Below, in pieces: positions 24,265 to 35,397 of a stretch of 64,000 nt of DNA; the first letter of the stretch is position 1, and each line of letters opens with the position of its first letter. The notes under the pieces were generated by a model. The model saw only the letters and a program-made list of their open reading frames with translations, made no database searches and was not told where the DNA came from. A program made the position numbers and the translations under genes. The stretch is from Eucommia ulmoides (Eukaryota > Streptophyta > Magnoliopsida > Garryales > Eucommiaceae), in assembly GCA_016647705.1 (NCBI GenBank), contig CM028339.1, positions 16,448,803-16,512,802 of the forward strand, given 5' to 3'.

Positions 24265-24799
24265 TAGGGATGGTCATGGGCCGGGCCGGGTTTTGACTAG
24301 GGTATTACACAAAAATGTTAGGCCCTAGCCCGGCCCGGCCCTATGATCGGGCCCTAATTTTATGCCCAAGCCCGGTCCTACAAAAAAAAATTAAGCCCAG
24401 GCCCGGCCCTAACCCGGCCCTATAATTTATTTTTTAAAAAATTTAAAAACTAAATACTAAAATCACAAAATGACCCTTCAATTCTCTCTCTATGAGAGGA
24501 ATGAAATTAGGGTTTGCTAAATTATCCAACTAAAATTTAAAATTACAAATTGGCCCCTCAACTCTTTCTCTATGGATATATATATAAAATATATATTTTT
24601 TATATTTAAAAAAAGTTCGGGCCGAGCCGGGCCAGCCCTAAACAAAAATGATCAAGCCCTAGCCCGGCCCTAAAAATGAATGGGCCTTAGTCTTTAGGCC
24701 CTAGCCCGACCCATGGGCTCAAACACCAAGTCCAAGCCCTAAAAAAATAGGGCCGGGCTGGGCGGGCCGATCGGGCCTCCAAGCCCATGACCATCCCTA
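24265..24799. mobile_element. MITE F, non-autonomous hAT element, 535 bp
   Basis: The terminal inverted repeats are exact for 17 bp: TAGGGATGGTCATGGGC on the left and its complement GCCCATGACCATCCCTA on the right. The flanks carry the 8-bp duplication CTACTAAT (24,257-24,264 and 24,800-24,807), the TSD length of hAT elements. The subterminal regions are packed with GGGCCGGGC/AGCCCGGCCC motifs, likely transposase-binding sites, and the middle is AT-rich. There is no ORF, so a hAT transposase must have acted in trans. Confidence 0.92.
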
Positions 24800-24959
24800 C
24801 TACTAATCTTTTGGAGACTTTGAAGATTAAAAAACGTGTCGAACCGAACACTTCTTTCATTAAATGAAAATTTCATTAAAAACTTTAAAATTGAGATTTA
24901 TACAATTTTACAAAGATGTTTCATTTTTTTGGGGAGTAGCGCTTGAGGTGTTTCGTATT

Positions 24960-25520
24960 CTAGGGGTGTCTTAGGGGTACCTCTTCTTTAGTTTTTAGGT
25001 CGTATGTACCGGGTTAAGCTACGCGTGTGACCCAATAAGGTCTTTCCCAGGTGGGAACGAGCTTCCCGACATTTTGATCCTTGGTGGCCAAAGTGACCTT
25101 TCTGATAACGAGGTCTCGGACATTGAAGGTGTAAGGTCGGACCCTTCTGTTGTAATAACGTGTTGCTCTTTGTTGGTAATGGCTTGGTGTACCCGGTCTT
25201 TTTCCCTTCTTTTCTCCAGGAGATCTAGACATAATGCCAGACCTGCTTCATTTATCAGCTCGGTTGAACGAGGTCGCGATCCATGGTATGGGCATGTCAA
25301 TCTCAACCGGGATAATGACCTTATACCCGAAGGTCATTGCAAAAGGTGTTTTTCCAATTGGAGTCTTGGCCGTTGTGTGATAAACCCAGAGAATGGGGTA
25401 GAGGTCTTCTATCCACAGGCCCTTAGACTTGTCTAGCCTCGTTTTCAAGTTTTTCAAAATCGTCCTATTGGTGACCTCAACCTGACCATTAGCCTGAGGA
25501 TGGCCCGGTGAGGAGAAGTG
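24960..25520 (-). pseudogene. Element A integrase, C-terminal half
   Basis: The minus strand reads the end of the catalytic core (HPQANGQVEVTN, with the DDE glutamate region, then LWVYHTTAKTPIGKTPF) and the C-terminal domain (RRVRPYTFNVRDLV, GKLVPTWERPYWV). The other half resumes at 27,811 beyond element Z, and joining across one AAGTG copy gives a continuous reading. Stops and frameshifts are present. Confidence 0.8.
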
Positions 25521-26394
25521 TGTAATACCTCAAAAATTTATATTTTTGAAAATATTATTTTATAAAAATCTATTATATTTGAGTTATTTTGTATATTATA
25601 AAAATTTATGGTATAAATAAATACTTGATAATTGTTGGGGGGTTGAACATTGATTTTAAATTGGTTTTTAAAAATTTTGGGACTATTGTATTATTTAAAA
25701 TATACTTTTAAGAAATTTGGGATATAATTAATATTTTTTTTTTCATTTTAAAGGGAGGTATTGTGTAAATAAATAAATAAATAAGTGATTGAAATTTGTT
25801 TCCTTCTTACCGAATGAGACAAATCAACCAAGTATATATATATATATGTGTGTGTGTGTTAAGAAAAAGTTACAGTTGAATGATTTATGAGCGAGAAATA
25901 TATTTCGGTTCGGATTTTGGCTTTCGAATTTTAGGTAATTTTTTTAACTCTTTTAATATATTTATTTTAATCTCTTCGCGTATTGTGTGGTTCATGTTAT
26001 TACTGTTATAATTGTTGTTTTACATGAGATATTATGATCACATATTATGTGAAAAACATATCTATGTATTTTATTTGAGAATTGATTAAATGCACATAGT
26101 AAAGGGGTTAAAAATTCTACTGAGAGTTAACTCATAACCCCATAGTTTTAATTGTAGGGTCAATGAAAATGGTGCGGCGCATGAAATTTTGTTTGAATTT
26201 ATATTTAATTTGTAATAATTGTATTGATTAATTATTGTTGTAAAATTTATTCGATAAATCGATAATTATAATTATCATCGTAATTTGTAGAATTTCTTAA
26301 TTTTTATAAAATAAAATATTGGATATTCAGTTTTAGTGTAAATTCTCCAAAGGGAGAAATTGCGTACACGGCCCTAAGAAACTAGATTGTTACA
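25521..26394 (+). repeat. Left LTR of element Z
   Basis: 874 bp. It carries a short (TA)n(TG)n tract at about 25,833-25,859, at the site where the other LTR has a large microsatellite expansion. Confidence 0.88.
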
Positions 26395-26908
26395 AAGTGG
26401 CGATGTGTGGAATAGATTCTGTCGATTATGAATTATGGGTGACTTTCGGTTATGGGACCTTACATAGAGAATGATTGTCTTAGAATCGAGTATGACTAAT
26501 AGAACAATGCGATTTTGAATTATTATTATTTTGAACGAAATTTCAAAGATGAAATTTATTTAAAAGAGGTAGATTGTAATACCCCGAAAATTTATATTTT
26601 TGAAAATATTATTTTATAAAAGTTTAATATTTTTGGGTTGTTTTATATATTATAAAAATTTATGGTATAAATAAATACTTGATAATTTTCGGGGGTTGAA
26701 CTTTCATTTTAGATTGACTTTTAAAAGATTTGGGATTACTGTATTATTTAAAATATACTTTTAATGATTTTGAGATACAATTAATATTTCTTTTTTCATT
26801 TTAAGGGGAGTATTATGTAAATAAATAAATGAATAAATAAATAAGTGATTAAAATTTGTTTCCTTCGCACAGAAGGAAACAAATCAACCAAGTATATATT
26901 ACACGTGG

Positions 26909-27013
<105 letters not shown>

Positions 27014-27083
27014 ACATATGAATACATATATAATAAAGGATCAACATGGATGTTTAGGGAGATCATGCATATATGGGCCATGA

Positions 27084-27114
<31 letters not shown>

Positions 27115-27200
27115 TATATATGTATATATACATATATATATATGTATATATACATATATATATATGTATATATACATATATATATACATATATACATATA

Positions 27201-27240
<40 letters not shown>

Positions 27241-27266
27241 TACATATATATATGTATATATATATT
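27084..27266. repeat. AT-rich minisatellite with a 22-bp unit
   Basis: About four near-identical copies of a 22-bp unit, itself nearly palindromic (CATATATATATATG plus TATATATA), followed by shorter variants. The Tyr/Ile-repeat open frames across it are artefacts. Confidence 0.9.
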
Positions 27267-27810
27267 AAGAAAAAAAGTTACAGTTGAATGATTTATGAGC
27301 TAGAAAGATATTTCGGTTCGAATTTCGGCTTTGAATTTCAGGTAGAATTTCTAACTCTTTTAACATACGTATTTAATATCTCCACGTATTGTGTGATTCA
27401 TGTTATTACTGTTATAATTATTGTTTTGCATGAAATATTATGATAACGTATTATGTGAAATTTATGTGGAAAACATGTCTATATGTTTTATTTGGAAATT
27501 GATTAAATGCATATAGTAAAGAGATTAAAAATTCTACTGAGCATTAACTTACAATCCCACAATTTTGATTGCAAGACCAATGAAAATGGTGCAATGCATA
27601 AAATTTGGTTTGAATTTATATTTAATTTGTAATAATTGTATTGATTATTTACTGTTGTAAAATTGATTCGATAAATCGATAATTATAATTATCGTTGTAG
27701 TTTGTAAAATTTCTCAATTTTTATAGAATAAAATATTAGATATTCAGTTTTAGCGTAAATTATCAAAAGGGAGAAACCGTGTTGTAGTCCTGGAAAATCG
27801 GGTTGTTACA

Positions 27811-29828
27811 AAGTGAATGTTGATCCCCAAGCCTGAGCAGAAGTCGGTAAACAGATCATTATTGAACTACTTACCATTATTTGAGACAATTGTCTTAGGA
27901 ATGCTGAACCGGTAGATCAGTCTTCTTCACACGAAGTCGCTGATTTTCTCCTTAGTGATCTTGGCTAAGGGCTCGGTTTTCACCCATTTCGTGAAGTAGT
28001 CGATGGACACGACCAGGAGCTTCCTCTAGCCGATGCCCTAAGGGAACGGGTCGAAGAGGTCGATGCCCCACTAGGTAAAGGCTAGGCGCTTGTCAAATGA
28101 ACGAGCTCGGTCGGTGGAGCGTGAGGGTGGGCGTTAAACCTTTGGAACTTGTCGTACTTTTTCACGAATTCACCCTCGTATTCCAACATTCTTGGCCAAT
28201 AGTATCCATGTCTGAGCAACTTCCGAGCTAGGGATCTTCCCTTAGAGTGGTTGCCGCAGATCCCTTCGTGGATTTTTCGCATAACGTAGTCGGCCTCCAC
28301 AGGTTAGAGACATCTAGAGTAAAGGTTAGGGTCTTGTCAAAGGAACGAGCTCGTTTGGTGGAGCGTGAGGGTGGGCGTTAAACCTTTGGCACTTGTCGTA
28401 CATCTTTACAAATTCACCCGCGTCTTCTAGCATTCTTAGCCAATAGTATCCGATTCAGAGCAACCTCTTAGCTAGGGATTTTTCCTCAGAGTGGTTGCCG
28501 CAGATCCTTTCGTGGATTTTTCACATAACGTAGTCAGCCTCCTCAGGTCGGAGACATCTAGAGTAGGGGCTTGAGAAGGATTTACAATATAGCACCATGT
28601 CAAGGAAGACGTACCTTGCAACTCGGTAACGCATTCTTCTGGCCTCAGCTCGATCTTCTGGCATCATCCCGTGTTCCAAGTAATTTTTTATCGAGTCCAT
28701 CTAGGACGGCTCGAAACTGAGTGTGCATCGACAAGGTACTCAACGAGCATAGTCTGTCTAAGGGTGTATTTCACCGTAGATGCAAAGTTAGCCAGCATGC
28801 CTGTTTTCTTCCCGGGGAATTTATTTGACTTGCACTCTCTCACAATCATTCATCAAAGACTTCACCCTCTCCAAGTAGGTAACCATGCTCGGGTACTTAG
28901 CTAGGTAATCTCTATTTACTTAGTTAATTACGAGTTGTGAATCGCATAGGACCCAGAGAGTCTTCATGTTGAATTCCTTAGCTAACCTCAGCCCGACAAT
29001 AAGGGCTTTGTATTTGGCCTCATTGTTTAAAGACTGAAATCCAAGCTGGAGGGCAAACTCTACCTCTTCCTTTTCTGGAGTTACAAGGATCATTCCAGCC
29101 CCACAGCCAATCTAGTTGGAGGAACCATCAATGAAGAACTGCCAGGGGTCTAGTCCCAAGTTAGGTTCCGCGGTTGGAATCTTACCAATCTCATTGCTAA
29201 ATTGGGAGGTCTTCTCAACAGCTTCTAGGTCGGCATTTGACCCATCGTCAGGGAAAGTCAGCTCGGCAATTAAATCAGCTAGGACATATCCCTTGATTAC
29301 CGTTCTAGGCCAGTATTAAATGTGAAATTAACCAAGCTCAAGACTGTATTTCATCAACCTCCCAGAGACATCGAGCTAATAGAAGATCTACCTCAAGGGT
29401 TGGTCCGGCAGAACAACTATGGTATGGGCTTGAAAATATTATCTTAACTTTCTTGATACAATCAGTAGGGCGTAGGCCAGTTTTTCAAAATAAAAAATAC
29501 CTCATTTTGGCATCGGTGAGGACCCTATTGGAGTAGTAAACTAGGATCCGGATGCCATTTTTCTCCCTCACCAAGGTCGCACTTACCGCCGTGGCGGACG
29601 TTGAGATATAGAGGAACAACTCATCTCCTTTTTTGAGGTGCTGAGTAGGGGAGCTGAGGAGAGATACTTCTTCAGTTCTTGAAAAGCATTCTCACACTCC
29701 TTAGTCTACTCAAACGCTTTGTTGTCCTTCAGGATCTTGAAGAACGACAAGCACTTCTCAGATGATCTGGAGATAAAACGGTTCAGCGCAGCCAGCCTCC
29801 CTGTGAGCATTTGAACCTATTTCTTATT
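27811..29828 (-). pseudogene. Element A pol: end of RT, RNase H and N-terminal half of integrase
   Basis: In minus-strand order: the RT end (LAALNRFIS, SFFKILKDNKAFE), the RNase H region, then the second (Tat-type, archaeal-like) RNase H with DGSSN, NNEAKYKALI and CDSQLVIN near 29,140-28,930. Next come duplicated zinc-binding (H2C2) segments (28,566-28,076) and the integrase core (IDYFTKWVK). The second catalytic position reads SNNGK where SDNG is usual, so the catalytic Asp is lost. Several stops are present. The upstream RT is missing because of the junction with B. Confidence 0.8.
28076..28566 (-). repeat. 244-bp tandem duplication over the integrase zinc-binding domain
   Basis: Two direct copies start around 28,076 and 28,320 (CTTGTCAAATGAACG at 28,089 and CTTGTCAAAGGAACG at 28,333). 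Each codes for the H2C2 zinc-binding segment. 244 is not a multiple of three, so the duplication shifts the frame. The copies now differ at many positions. Confidence 0.85.
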
Positions 29829-29851
29829 TGAGCAGGAGTTTTCCCATATAA
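29829..29851 (-). repeat. 3' LTR stub of element B
   Basis: Only the last 23 bp or so survive (GAGCAGGAGTTTTCCCATAT), identical to the inner end of the 3' LTR of C at 53,681-53,700. The preceding bases are RT of element A. Confidence 0.8.
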
Positions 29852-30003
29852 TTTACCCTCCTGACTTTCGCGATGAATCAAGAGAAGAGAGGCAAAAGAT
29901 CACTTATATTTCGCATAAGTTCTTTTCTTTCCTTAATCCTTCAGTAGCACTTCTATTCTTCATATTTCTTTTGGATTTTGATTATTGTTTGCCCTATCGC
30001 AAA

Positions 30004-32250
30004 ATGTCATTGAGTCAATCGAATAGCCCTGTCGAAGCTGGTTCGTCGTCAAACCCTATAATGGAGCAGACGACGACGGCTCAGACTACTCTTCCCTCTA
30101 ATCCCTTAGAGAACAAAGAGGGTCACGGTGCAAGCAAATTTTCACAAGAATGGCTTTTACCATTTAGGGAGCAATATTGCATTCCTTCGTTGGTGTCGAT
30201 TATGGTTCCGTTTAAAAATGAAAGCCCCCATAATGCTAAGAAAAATTAAATATGTCTTTATTTATGAATGTTTGAGTACGAACTCACTTTCCTTTTCTCC
30301 CCATTCATTTGTAACCCTTTTCGCCAAATGGAGATTACTCTTGCCCAATTAACTCCAAATGGTTTTCACTAAATTATGGGAGCTATAACCCTTACTAGAA
30401 TAAATGAGGCACCCCTCACTGTTGATTTGGTTAGGAGTATTGGACACCTTAAATTCCATACTGGTACCAAAAGGTATTACATTTTGATTCCTAAAACATT
30501 TTTGTTTCTCACCATTCTTCTAGCTAAAATAAGATACTGGCAACCACGGTACCTTTTCGTTTCTAGTGATTGGGAATTCCTTCACTTAACAGTCTGTTTC
30601 CTGTTTGAAATTCTGTTCAAGTGATATTAATCTTCTTTCTAGGATTTCAAATGTAGGTGATAGTGCTTGTCAAAGTCTTGGCCTCACATCCTGAATCAGG
30701 GAAGAATTAGGAAGATTGATGGTCTCAACAAAGCATTCTTACAAAGAATTAACTCACTGTTTATTTAATAAGCCTAAAATGCACCTATCACGCTTCAATA
30801 AATTGGCTGAGCACTAGATAGGCACAAAGAAGAGGAAAAGGCTAGCCAAGAAGCTCACCAAGAAGACTGGTCAATCGTCGACCCAACCTGCACCCAATAC
30901 TACTACTAGTTTAGCAACCTCTCATCCTTCTGAGACTTCAGTTGTCCCAGGGGTCCTCAACCAGTCCATCATGTTGAACCAAATGTTCTGGTGTCAGATG
31001 ATGATTTTTAGCCTCTGAGTGTACATAGGCGGTGAATAATTTCGATTTCAATCCCGCCTCTAACAGTTCCCAATGTGTAAACACAAGAGGAACACAATTT
31101 GCTTCAAGATCAGTAGACATTCCTGTTGTCGATCCTCTTTCCATCAGTCATCAATCTTCCCCAGCCCCGGCTCTCAACTAAAGGACTTCTAGCAAGCGAG
31201 GTATGACGAAACAACAAATATGTCAACTTATTGATTAGGTTAGGTCTTCTATCCCAGGTCTCCATACCATTTTTTATGATGCCATCAAGTTTTTTTTACA
31301 AACAATCCTAAGACAAAGGCAAGAAAATGACTGAAGGTCGGAACAGGCCTGAGATATTTCGAATGGTGATCTGCGCTCTTCTCCAAGTAATTCTTATTAC
31401 TTTTTTCAATTTTGTCGAATTACTTGGTTGATTACTCTACTAATGGTTTTATTGTCATAGTGTATGCACATGTCTTCTACCTTGGTCAACTGTGCTGAGG
31501 ACGGAAATGAACTGGATGCTTAGTTGATGCCCCAGATAACTGAGTTTAGCAAACTGGAGGAAAATAACCAAGTCTTGGAGAATGAGAAGCTGAGCCTAGC
31601 TACAAATCTTGCACTGACTAGATCTTATCCAAAGCAGTATAAGGTTGAGTTGTATTCTACTAATGAACAAATGGAAGCCTTTCAAAAAAGCAATGCGCTC
31701 TTCTACTAAGAGAATAATGAGCTCAGAACAGAGATTACAGCCGTTAGAGGAGAGTGTTCATCTTTGAGGGATGGTGCTCGCATCTTATCTGAAGATCTTA
31801 TCGTAGCTCGCCTACTAATCGATCAAAAGGATGTTGATCTTAAAGACAATGATGCTACCATCCAGACCAAAGACGACATACTCTTAAAGAAAGAGACCGT
31901 ACTTCATCAACTGCAATTTGAGAAAGATAGCTTGGTAGCCGGATTATTACCTATGACCAAGAAATCCCAATAGGACATCGAGACTCTATAGCATTACTTC
32001 AAGGGAAAATCAAAGAAACTTTAGAAAGTTGGGTTCTCCTATTGCCAAAAGCGAGTATCAGAGGAATTCCCTGATTTAGACCTTTCTTTCTTGGCAGTGG
32101 AGCTTGAAGATAAGCCAAAATGAAACAATGCTGAAGGAGGCGATGATGTGACTGTTGAGGATGAAGAACAATTACCCACGTCGGCAGCTGAGGTGCCAGT
32201 GGCGAGTTCAGCACAGGCCTTGAACCAAGCCACATTAAAACACTACTCTC
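30004..32250 (+). pseudogene. aORF1 of element B
   Basis: Starts MSLSQSNSPVEAG, matching MSLSQLNSLVEAG in C. A Transposase_28-like segment follows (MFEYELTF to ILLAKIRYW, 30,268-30,545). A long charged coiled coil with Lys/Glu/Asn repeats runs from about 31,520 to 31,970 (KLEENNQVLENEKLS, LKKETVLHQLQFEKDS), and the C-terminus is acidic. It is broken by in-frame stops from 30,247 onward and by frameshifts. It runs antisense to gag-pol, on the 3' side of pol. The function is unknown. Similarity between copies argues for past selection on the protein. Confidence 0.65.
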
Positions 32251-32566
32251 TGAGCTGTCTTTTTAACTTTTCTTTTTGCACGATATTAATTTTTTTAGTA
32301 ATGATAATACTTTACCATCATGATCTGTATTTCAACAGCAACCGCCGTTTTAAATTTCAAGAATTTGTGATAATTATAGTATGTACTTTTCAGTACACCG
32401 CACATTTAATGCATACTTTTGACGTTTCATTTTACTCTTTCTCTTATTTTGTTTAGCTATTTAAAGCCAAACGAGGGATTGAAAATTCTTCAAACTTCCA
32501 AAAATTTCTCTTTTTCATCGAATCTTGACTTTCCAAGAATTCATTTCCCTTTTACCACCAAAAGCT

Positions 32567-33028
32567 ATGGGATCTTCCTCATGGATCAACCCTTCCACCT
32601 TTTCGCAAATCCAATCCAAAATATGCAACGAGAATGAATTAGGAAAACATTTCCATTTCTTGATGGTGGTGGTAAAAACTGCAAAGGAAGATTATCCACG
32701 TTTGCGAGCCCTCGATGAGGCTTCTACAGTCTTTGCCCCTATGGAAGCAGCACATTTTCAAGCCATCTCCCATTTTTTCGAACTCAGAGATGAACTGAAA
32801 GAAGTTGAGAGGAGAAAATGAGACCTAGCCACTGACTTCAACTACCAGAAGCTTTTTTTCGATACAATGAAGGCAAAACAGGATAAACTCCTTAAAAAAA
32901 ACTAGCAGAAGAGGGCTAAGATTAATGAATTAATCAACAAACTCAATAAGTACGAGGAGCATGACTTCTACTTCTCCAACTCAGATTCTGAGGATCTGGG
33001 TTCACCTGCTTCTTCGAAGCCAGAATGA
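32567..33028 (+). pseudogene. aORF2 of element B
   Basis: A small second plus-strand ORF of about 153 codons starting MGSSSWINPSTFSQIQ. It is alpha-helical and charged, with HFQAISHFFELRDELKEV and INKLNKYEEHDFYFSNSDSE, the latter nearly identical to the counterpart in C. Two in-frame stops (TGA at 32,819 and a TAG further on) break it. I recognise no domain. The acidic SNSDSEDL end is its most conserved part. Confidence 0.55.
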
Positions 33029-33599
33029 AGTCCTTCTCTCAGCCCCAGTTTAAAGATGAAAAAGAAAATATTTTTTATTTTATTTTTTTATTTTTTATTT
33101 TGAAAGAACGTCTTACTTCTGGTTTTTAAGAACAGATTTATTTTTGTAATGGCCATGTTCTCCCTCTCTTTTGATAATAAAAAATATAGGGTTCTTTATA
33201 TTCTTGATTCTGTGTTGTAGTTCATTTATCTTGTTGGAATTTCTTAAATTGTCTTTACCCCTGCCTGCCCTCCTTCATAACTAGGTTAAAAAAATTGAAC
33301 TAGCTATGAACTATCTGTTAGGCTTATGACAGTATGTTGAATAGATAAAATTCTTTAGTTGTATAAAAAAAACCTATGGATGGACATGGTGATAGAAAAT
33401 AGAAGATGGAAATGAAGTCCCTTTCAAACCGTACACGATTCGAACAACGTCAACCAAAGTTTGGTTGTCCTGTATTACAGACATTTGTCGGACTGAGCAA
33501 TAAAAACAAACCAGAGCTAAGATTGAGGTGCAGGCTGAAGTACTTAATTAAAATATAATCAGTTGATTCAGGGTTGAGGTGTTTTAACAACATGCTCAG

Positions 33600-34195
33600 T
33601 CTCAATTCAGACTAGTGTACTCAGTAAGTCTCTAAGTTGGCGAACTCAGTTAGTTTGCTGGGCTGAGGGGCCCAATTAATTGCTGAGCTTACATGCTCAG
33701 TTAAACTTTGAGTTAGCGAACTCAGTTGTTTGTTGGGCTGAGGTGCCCAGTTAATTACTGAGCTTACATGTTCAGTTAAACTGTGAGTTAGAGAACTCAG
33801 TTGTTTGTTGGGTTGAGGTTCCCAGTTAATTGCTGAGATTACATGCTGAGTTAAATTCTGAGTTAGAGAACTCAGTTGTCATCTTAGTTAAACTCTGAGT
33901 TAGAAAACTCAGTTGTTTGCTCAGCTAAGATGCCCAGTTAATTGCTGAGTTTACATGCTCAGTTAAACTCCGAGTTAGAAAACTCAGTGGTTTGTTGGGC
34001 TGAGGTACCCAGTTAATTGTTGAGCTGACATGCTCAGTTAAATTTTGAGTTAGAGAACTCAGTTGTTTGCTGGGCAGAGGTACCCAGTTAATTGTTGAGC
34101 TTACATGCTCAGTTAAACTCTGAGTTGGAGAACTCAGTTATTTGTTGGGCTGAGGTGCCCGGTTAATTGTTGAGCTGACATGCTCTGCTTATTTG
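33600..34195. repeat. 75-bp satellite array between aORF2 and pol of element B
   Basis: About eight units at a 75-bp period (GAACTCAG landmark at 33,642, 33,718, 33,793, 33,868, 33,980, 34,055 and 34,130), one of them shortened to 37 bp. The unit has alternating CTCAGTT and TTGCTGAG-type words. It occupies the tail-to-tail junction of aORF2 (plus) and pol (minus). Confidence 0.93.
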
Positions 34196-34422
34196 TAGCA
34201 CACTTATTTTGAGTCGTTAAGTGTTTAGAAAATGCAAAAACATAATAATGCAATAGCCGCAAATTTGAAGGAGAGAAAAGTTATTTTCTTTATTCGATGT
34301 ATTTTTTCAAAACAAAATAGAACAATTTCAAAATACTGAATAAAAATTCAGAAAAAATGATCAAGAATTCATACAAAATACTTGTGCAGATGGGAGATGT
34401 TCCAGGGCCTGGGGATAGCATC

Positions 34423-35397
34423 TTAGTTAAGATTTTCAAGCCAATAGGTTCCTAGTCTGTTTACTTTGGTTACACGATAAGGGCCTTCCCAGTTTGGAGA
34501 CAACTTTCCCAAACGAGCTTCTAGGCGATGAGGCATTACCCTCCGAAGTACCAGGTCTCCAACGGTGAAATATCGTGGACGAACTGCATGATTGAACATT
34601 CGTGTCATCCTTGACTTGTAAGCTACCATCTGCATCAATGCCTTGTCTCGCTTCTCTTCCAACTAATCAATTTCTTCTCGTATGAGTTTTTCATTTTCCA
34701 ACAGGTTGATCGGCCCTAACACATCCATTCCCCACTAAGCAAATGGTCATGGGCTGATTATTGGAGTTTGTTCTTGAGCAGGAACTTTAATGTCTTTGGA
34801 GAATCGTTGGCATTTACCACATTTTTTGACATACTCCTGTGCGTCAGCACGCATGGTTGGCCAGTAATATCCCACTCTCAGCACTTTGTGTATCAAGATT
34901 CTTCCCCCTTGGTGGTTCCCACAAACTCCTTCATGTATCTCTTGTAGGACATAGTTTGCTTCTTTTGGTCCTAAACAAAGCAACAACAGTTGGGAAAAAG
35001 ATCGTCTATACAGTTTATCGTTAGTTAACACACACCTTGATGATTTGTATAAGACCTTCTTGGCGGTGTCCTTGTCTTCCGATAGAACTCCCTCCTTCAA
35101 GTATTAAACTATAAGGGTTCTCCAATCTTCTTCTTGATCCAGCTGGCCTATGTATGCACATTGCCTAACTGGGGTTACAACAGATGGTTGATCAAGGAAT
35201 TCCACCAGTTCAGATTTTTGATCTGGCCCCAAAGTAGAGGCTAATACAGACAAGGCATCTGCCTTGGTGTTCTCAGCCCTTGGAATGGCCTCAAAATTGC
35301 AGTTCTAGAATAGAAAGGTTAATTCTTTTACTTTTTTAGCGTAAAGCTGCAAATTATCTCTATTAATGATGAACAACCCATTAATTTGGTTGACCAT
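34423..35397 (-). pseudogene. Element B pol: integrase with the catalytic core deleted
   Basis: The minus strand reads the second RNase H end and linker, then the H2C2 zinc-binding domain (HEGVCGNHQGG, KKCGKCQRF) and GMDVLGP. At 34,710/34,711 it jumps directly to INLLENEKLIREE and the C-terminal domain (VRPRYFTVGDLVLRRV, GKLSPNWEGPYRV). Compared with C, about 490 bp containing the core (DYFTKW, the DNG segment and the Glu region) is absent. It continues upstream at 43,869 beyond element D. Confidence 0.85.

Noticed and set aside
25014..25436. Plus-strand 120-residue open frame over the integrase of A
   Set aside because: It is the antisense shadow of the minus-strand integrase, whose motifs are clear.
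30004..32250. A host plant gene on the plus strand opposite to pol
   Set aside because: The same ORF occurs at the same place in element C, with a relative in A, so it belongs to the retrotransposon family.
33600..34195. CRISPR-like regular repeat array
   Set aside because: Units are contiguous 75-bp tandem repeats without unique spacers, in a plant retrotransposon.
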